From Acidimicrobiia bacterium (lineage in GTDB: Bacteria; Actinomycetota; Acidimicrobiia; Acidimicrobiales; Hopanoidiivorantaceae), in NCBI GenBank assembly GCA_020027305.1, contig JAHRAM010000014.1, positions 1 to 7,438 of the forward strand: a stretch of DNA of 7,438 bases. The letters run 5' to 3'. Under the pieces are notes generated by a model, which saw nothing but the letters and a program-made list of their open reading frames with translations, was not told the origin of the DNA and ran no database searches. The position numbers were made by a program, and so were the translations under genes. The first letter of the stretch is position 1. The number at the start of each line of letters is the position of its first letter. This document shows, in pieces, positions 6,161 through 7,438 of this stretch.

Positions 6161-6191
6161 AAAAGAAAAAGATGCGACAAAAGATTTGTGC
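6161..6191 (-). terminator. weak hairpin with T-rich tail, minus-strand orientation
   Basis: The segment 6174-6191 can pair GC(g)ACAAA with TTTGTGC around an AGA loop, with one bulged G. Read on the minus strand it is followed by ATC and then a T-rich tail (6170-6161). Read on the plus strand there is no T-run. The stem is AT-rich and bulged. If real, it would stop antisense readthrough from the restriction-modification genes, more than 400 bases upstream on that strand. Confidence 0.2.
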
Positions 6192-6255
6192 GAAAAATGA
6201 ATACATAATTAATTGGGTCAACAATTATTAATGTCAAAGTGACCGTGATAAAAAG

Positions 6256-6279
6256 ATATGCTTAAAAACATATATGCTT
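6256..6279 (+). repeat. duplicated ATATGCTT at the start of rsfS
   Basis: ATATGCTT occurs at 6256-6263 and again at 6272-6279, 16 bases apart. The second copy contains the first possible rsfS start codon (ATG at 6274). TATGCT within each copy is a fair -10 match: the first would place a transcript start just before ATG 6274, the second just before ATG 6295. Confidence 0.4.
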
Positions 6280-6618
6280 GAAAGAGAAAAACAAATGTCA
6301 AAGCTAGCAGGGGCAGCAGCCTCTGACAGGCTTGGTGAAGATATTAAAATTATTGAGGTGGAATCTGTCATTGGAATTTGTGACTACTTTGTAATTGTTT
6401 CTGGCAGAAATCCACGACAGGTAAAAGCCATTAGCCAAGCAGTTGAAGCAGAGCTTAAAACTGAGATGGGTGAAGCACCTCGCTATATTGAGGGCATGCC
6501 AGAAGACTGGCTACTGATGGATTATGGCGATATTGTGATTCACGTTTTCACCAAAGAAGCTCGTGAGTATTACAACCTCGAACGTCTATTTGACGACTGC
6601 CCCAAAATCCCCGCTTGA
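6274..6618 (+). CDS. rsfS: RsfS, ribosomal silencing factor
   Basis: RsfS (RsfA/YbeB/Iojap family) binds ribosomal protein L14 on the large subunit and blocks subunit joining when nutrients are short. The 114-residue product covers the whole domain: AGAAASDRLGEDIKIIEV (13-30), the hallmark CDYFVIVSGRNPRQVKAI (36-53), YIEGMPEDWLLMDYGDIVIHVF (71-92) and the closing YYNLERLFDDCP (99-110). An alternative start at 6295 would remove seven residues, MLEREKQ, and has a weak purine-rich stretch upstream. The 6274 start has no Shine-Dalgarno but could be nearly leaderless, so the choice is open. It lies downstream of nadD and ends 2 bases from the convergent HNH gene. Confidence 0.94.
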   Translation: MLEREKQMSKLAGAAASDRLGEDIKIIEVESVIGICDYFVIVSGRNPRQVKAISQAVEAELKTEMGEAPRYIEGMPEDWLLMDYGDIVIHVFTKEAREYYNLERLFDDCPKIPA

Positions 6619-6620
6619 TT

Positions 6621-7217
6621 TTATTGTTGCCACTCAATATGTCCGTTGATGTTGTGTTTTTCGTAAGTCTTTAAAATGTCAGCACAAAAGGCACGGATTT
6701 TTTCATCGTCTTCCTCTTGAGCTAGTTCGTAAAGACGGATAAACATCTTTTTGCCTGCTTCAGTTTGTTTGAGGTTTTTCTTCTGGAAATTGTGGGTAGC
6801 ACAAAGAGTCTGTCCATTTTCTATGGTTGCTTTTCCACCTAAGTCTTTTGGCTTGATGTGGTCTACATGGATTTCCATGCCCTCCTTTTTACCTTGACCA
6901 CAAATCACACATTTATATTTATCACGTTCTAAAATTTGTTTCTTTTGTTTGCTAGAGAAATCTTCTAAATCTTTCTGCTCTTCCATTTCTGGGTCATAGC
7001 GATAGACGCCTTTCTTAACTTTGATTAAGAAGCCATCTTGGTGTAATTTCCGTATGCCTCTATCAGGGTCACGAAATACTTCTCCGGTTCGTTTTTGCCA
7101 TTCAACTGTTGCCCAATCGACTATTTCTGGGTGTGCTATATCCCTATTAGGATTTTTTTCAAAATATTCTTTTAGCAAGTCCGTTTGTGTCTCGCGTTCC
7201 TTTCCAAGCTTTGGCAT
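6621..7217 (-). CDS. HNH endonuclease with probable winged-helix N-terminus, likely type II restriction enzyme
   Basis: The 198-residue product appears to have two parts. Residues about 8-75 (TDLLKEYF ... VDWATVEWQKRTGEVFRDPDRGIRKL, then GFLIKVKKGVYRYDPE) resemble a winged-helix DNA-binding domain. Residues about 95-150 form an HNH nuclease: CVIC (103-106) and CATH (139-142) as zinc ligands, VDHIKP with catalytic His120, Asn134 in IENGQTLC, and Asn143 with the QKKN tail. The second zinc pair is Cys-x-x-His rather than the common Cys-x-x-Cys. The C-terminal part is charged and helical. It follows a DNA methyltransferase by 6 bases on the same strand, methyltransferase first, which suggests a restriction partner; this is inferred from context. 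Recognition sequence is unknown. A non-restriction HNH protein is the alternative. Confidence 0.82.
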   Translation of the reverse strand: MPKLGKERETQTDLLKEYFEKNPNRDIAHPEIVDWATVEWQKRTGEVFRDPDRGIRKLHQDGFLIKVKKGVYRYDPEMEEQKDLEDFSSKQKKQILERDKYKCVICGQGKKEGMEIHVDHIKPKDLGGKATIENGQTLCATHNFQKKNLKQTEAGKKMFIRLYELAQEEDDEKIRAFCADILKTYEKHNINGHIEWQQ

Positions 7218-7223
7218 TTTCTC

Positions 7224-7438
7224 TCAAAGTAAATCGGGTTGGTCGATGTTTGCTTCACGGCGCAACCTATCAATTGCAATATCGCAATAGTTTTTGTCTA
7301 TATCTACTCCAATGCCCTTGCGATTATTTTGACAGGCGGCGATAAGCGTGGAACCACTGCCTAGGAATGGGTCTAGCACCGTATCGCCTATAAAACTAAA
7401 CAATTTTATGCACCGCTTAGGCAGTTCAACTGGAAAGG
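7224..7438 (-). CDS. C-terminal end of a DNA methyltransferase (N6-adenine/N4-cytosine, beta-class-like), truncated by window edge
   Basis: The frame is open from the right edge to a TGA at 7226-7224, giving 70 residues. It begins with FPVELPKRCIKLFSF, the motif X region. DPFLGSGST (encoded by about 7347-7373) follows, which is motif I, the S-adenosylmethionine loop. GIGVDIDKNYCDIAIDRL then matches the end of PF01555-type methyltransferases. Motif I lying so close to the C-terminus indicates the circularly ordered beta class, with the catalytic (D/N)PP(Y/W) motif upstream and therefore outside the window. Its job would be to methylate the target site and protect it from the HNH enzyme encoded 6 bases downstream. 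Its start, target base and specificity cannot be seen. Confidence 0.9.
   Translation of the reverse strand, partial: FPVELPKRCIKLFSFIGDTVLDPFLGSGSTLIAACQNNRKGIGVDIDKNYCDIAIDRLRREANIDQPDLL

Noticed and set aside
7021..7290. Plus-strand open frame spanning the methyltransferase/HNH junction
   Set aside because: It is antisense to two genes with clear motifs, and its translation shows no domain.
1..7438. tRNA, rRNA, CRISPR array, insertion sequence or att site
   Set aside because: No cloverleaf-like segment, regularly spaced repeats, transposase frame or terminal inverted repeats were seen; nearly all sequence is accounted for by genes.

Overview
The window reads as a chromosomal segment of an uncultured, fairly AT-rich actinobacterium. 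The gene order hisA-hisF-hisI-trpE, the extra loop in HisF, the NVPWQK segment in NadD and the sigma-factor segment GRALDQKTSLVKLPGDKSS all have an actinobacterial, possibly Acidimicrobiia-like, flavour. This placement comes from remembered family patterns, not from a search, so it is an inference. Genes are tightly packed and most starts lack a Shine-Dalgarno sequence.

Layout. (1) Bases 1-4258, + strand: the 3' part of hisA, then hisF, hisI, trpE and a YgfZ-family folate-binding protein. The hisA/hisF and trpE/ygfZ junctions have no spacer at all (TAA directly followed by GTG or ATG). An 85-bp gap before trpE holds a near-perfect palindrome, a 9-bp tandem repeat and a -10-like box close to the start codon. 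(2) Bases 4269-5285, - strand: a principal-type sigma-70 family factor, convergent with ygfZ. Its likely intrinsic terminator lies inside the last codons of ygfZ. (3) Bases 5286-5506: a divergent promoter region. (4) Bases 5507-6618, + strand: nadD, then rsfS. (5) Bases 6621-7438, - strand: an HNH nuclease with a probable winged-helix N-terminus, preceded 6 nt upstream by the C-terminal end of a DNA methyltransferase that runs off the window. Together they look like a type II restriction-modification module.

Functionally, HisA, HisF and HisI carry out consecutive or near-consecutive steps of histidine synthesis. TrpE starts the tryptophan branch, so the first block is amino-acid biosynthesis with a YgfZ Fe-S maintenance protein attached. 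NadD (NAD synthesis) and RsfS (ribosome silencing) are the familiar housekeeping pair. The sigma gene is not obviously related to its neighbours. The restriction-modification pair is the only accessory-looking element.

I did not find a clearly new multi-gene system. The items most worth a second look are the unusual sigma factor, the HNH/methyltransferase pair, the terminator embedded in coding sequence, the (near-)leaderless promoters, and hydrophilic loop insertions recurring in several housekeeping enzymes. No tRNA, rRNA, CRISPR array or insertion sequence was seen, and no gene-free stretch exceeds about 220 bases.
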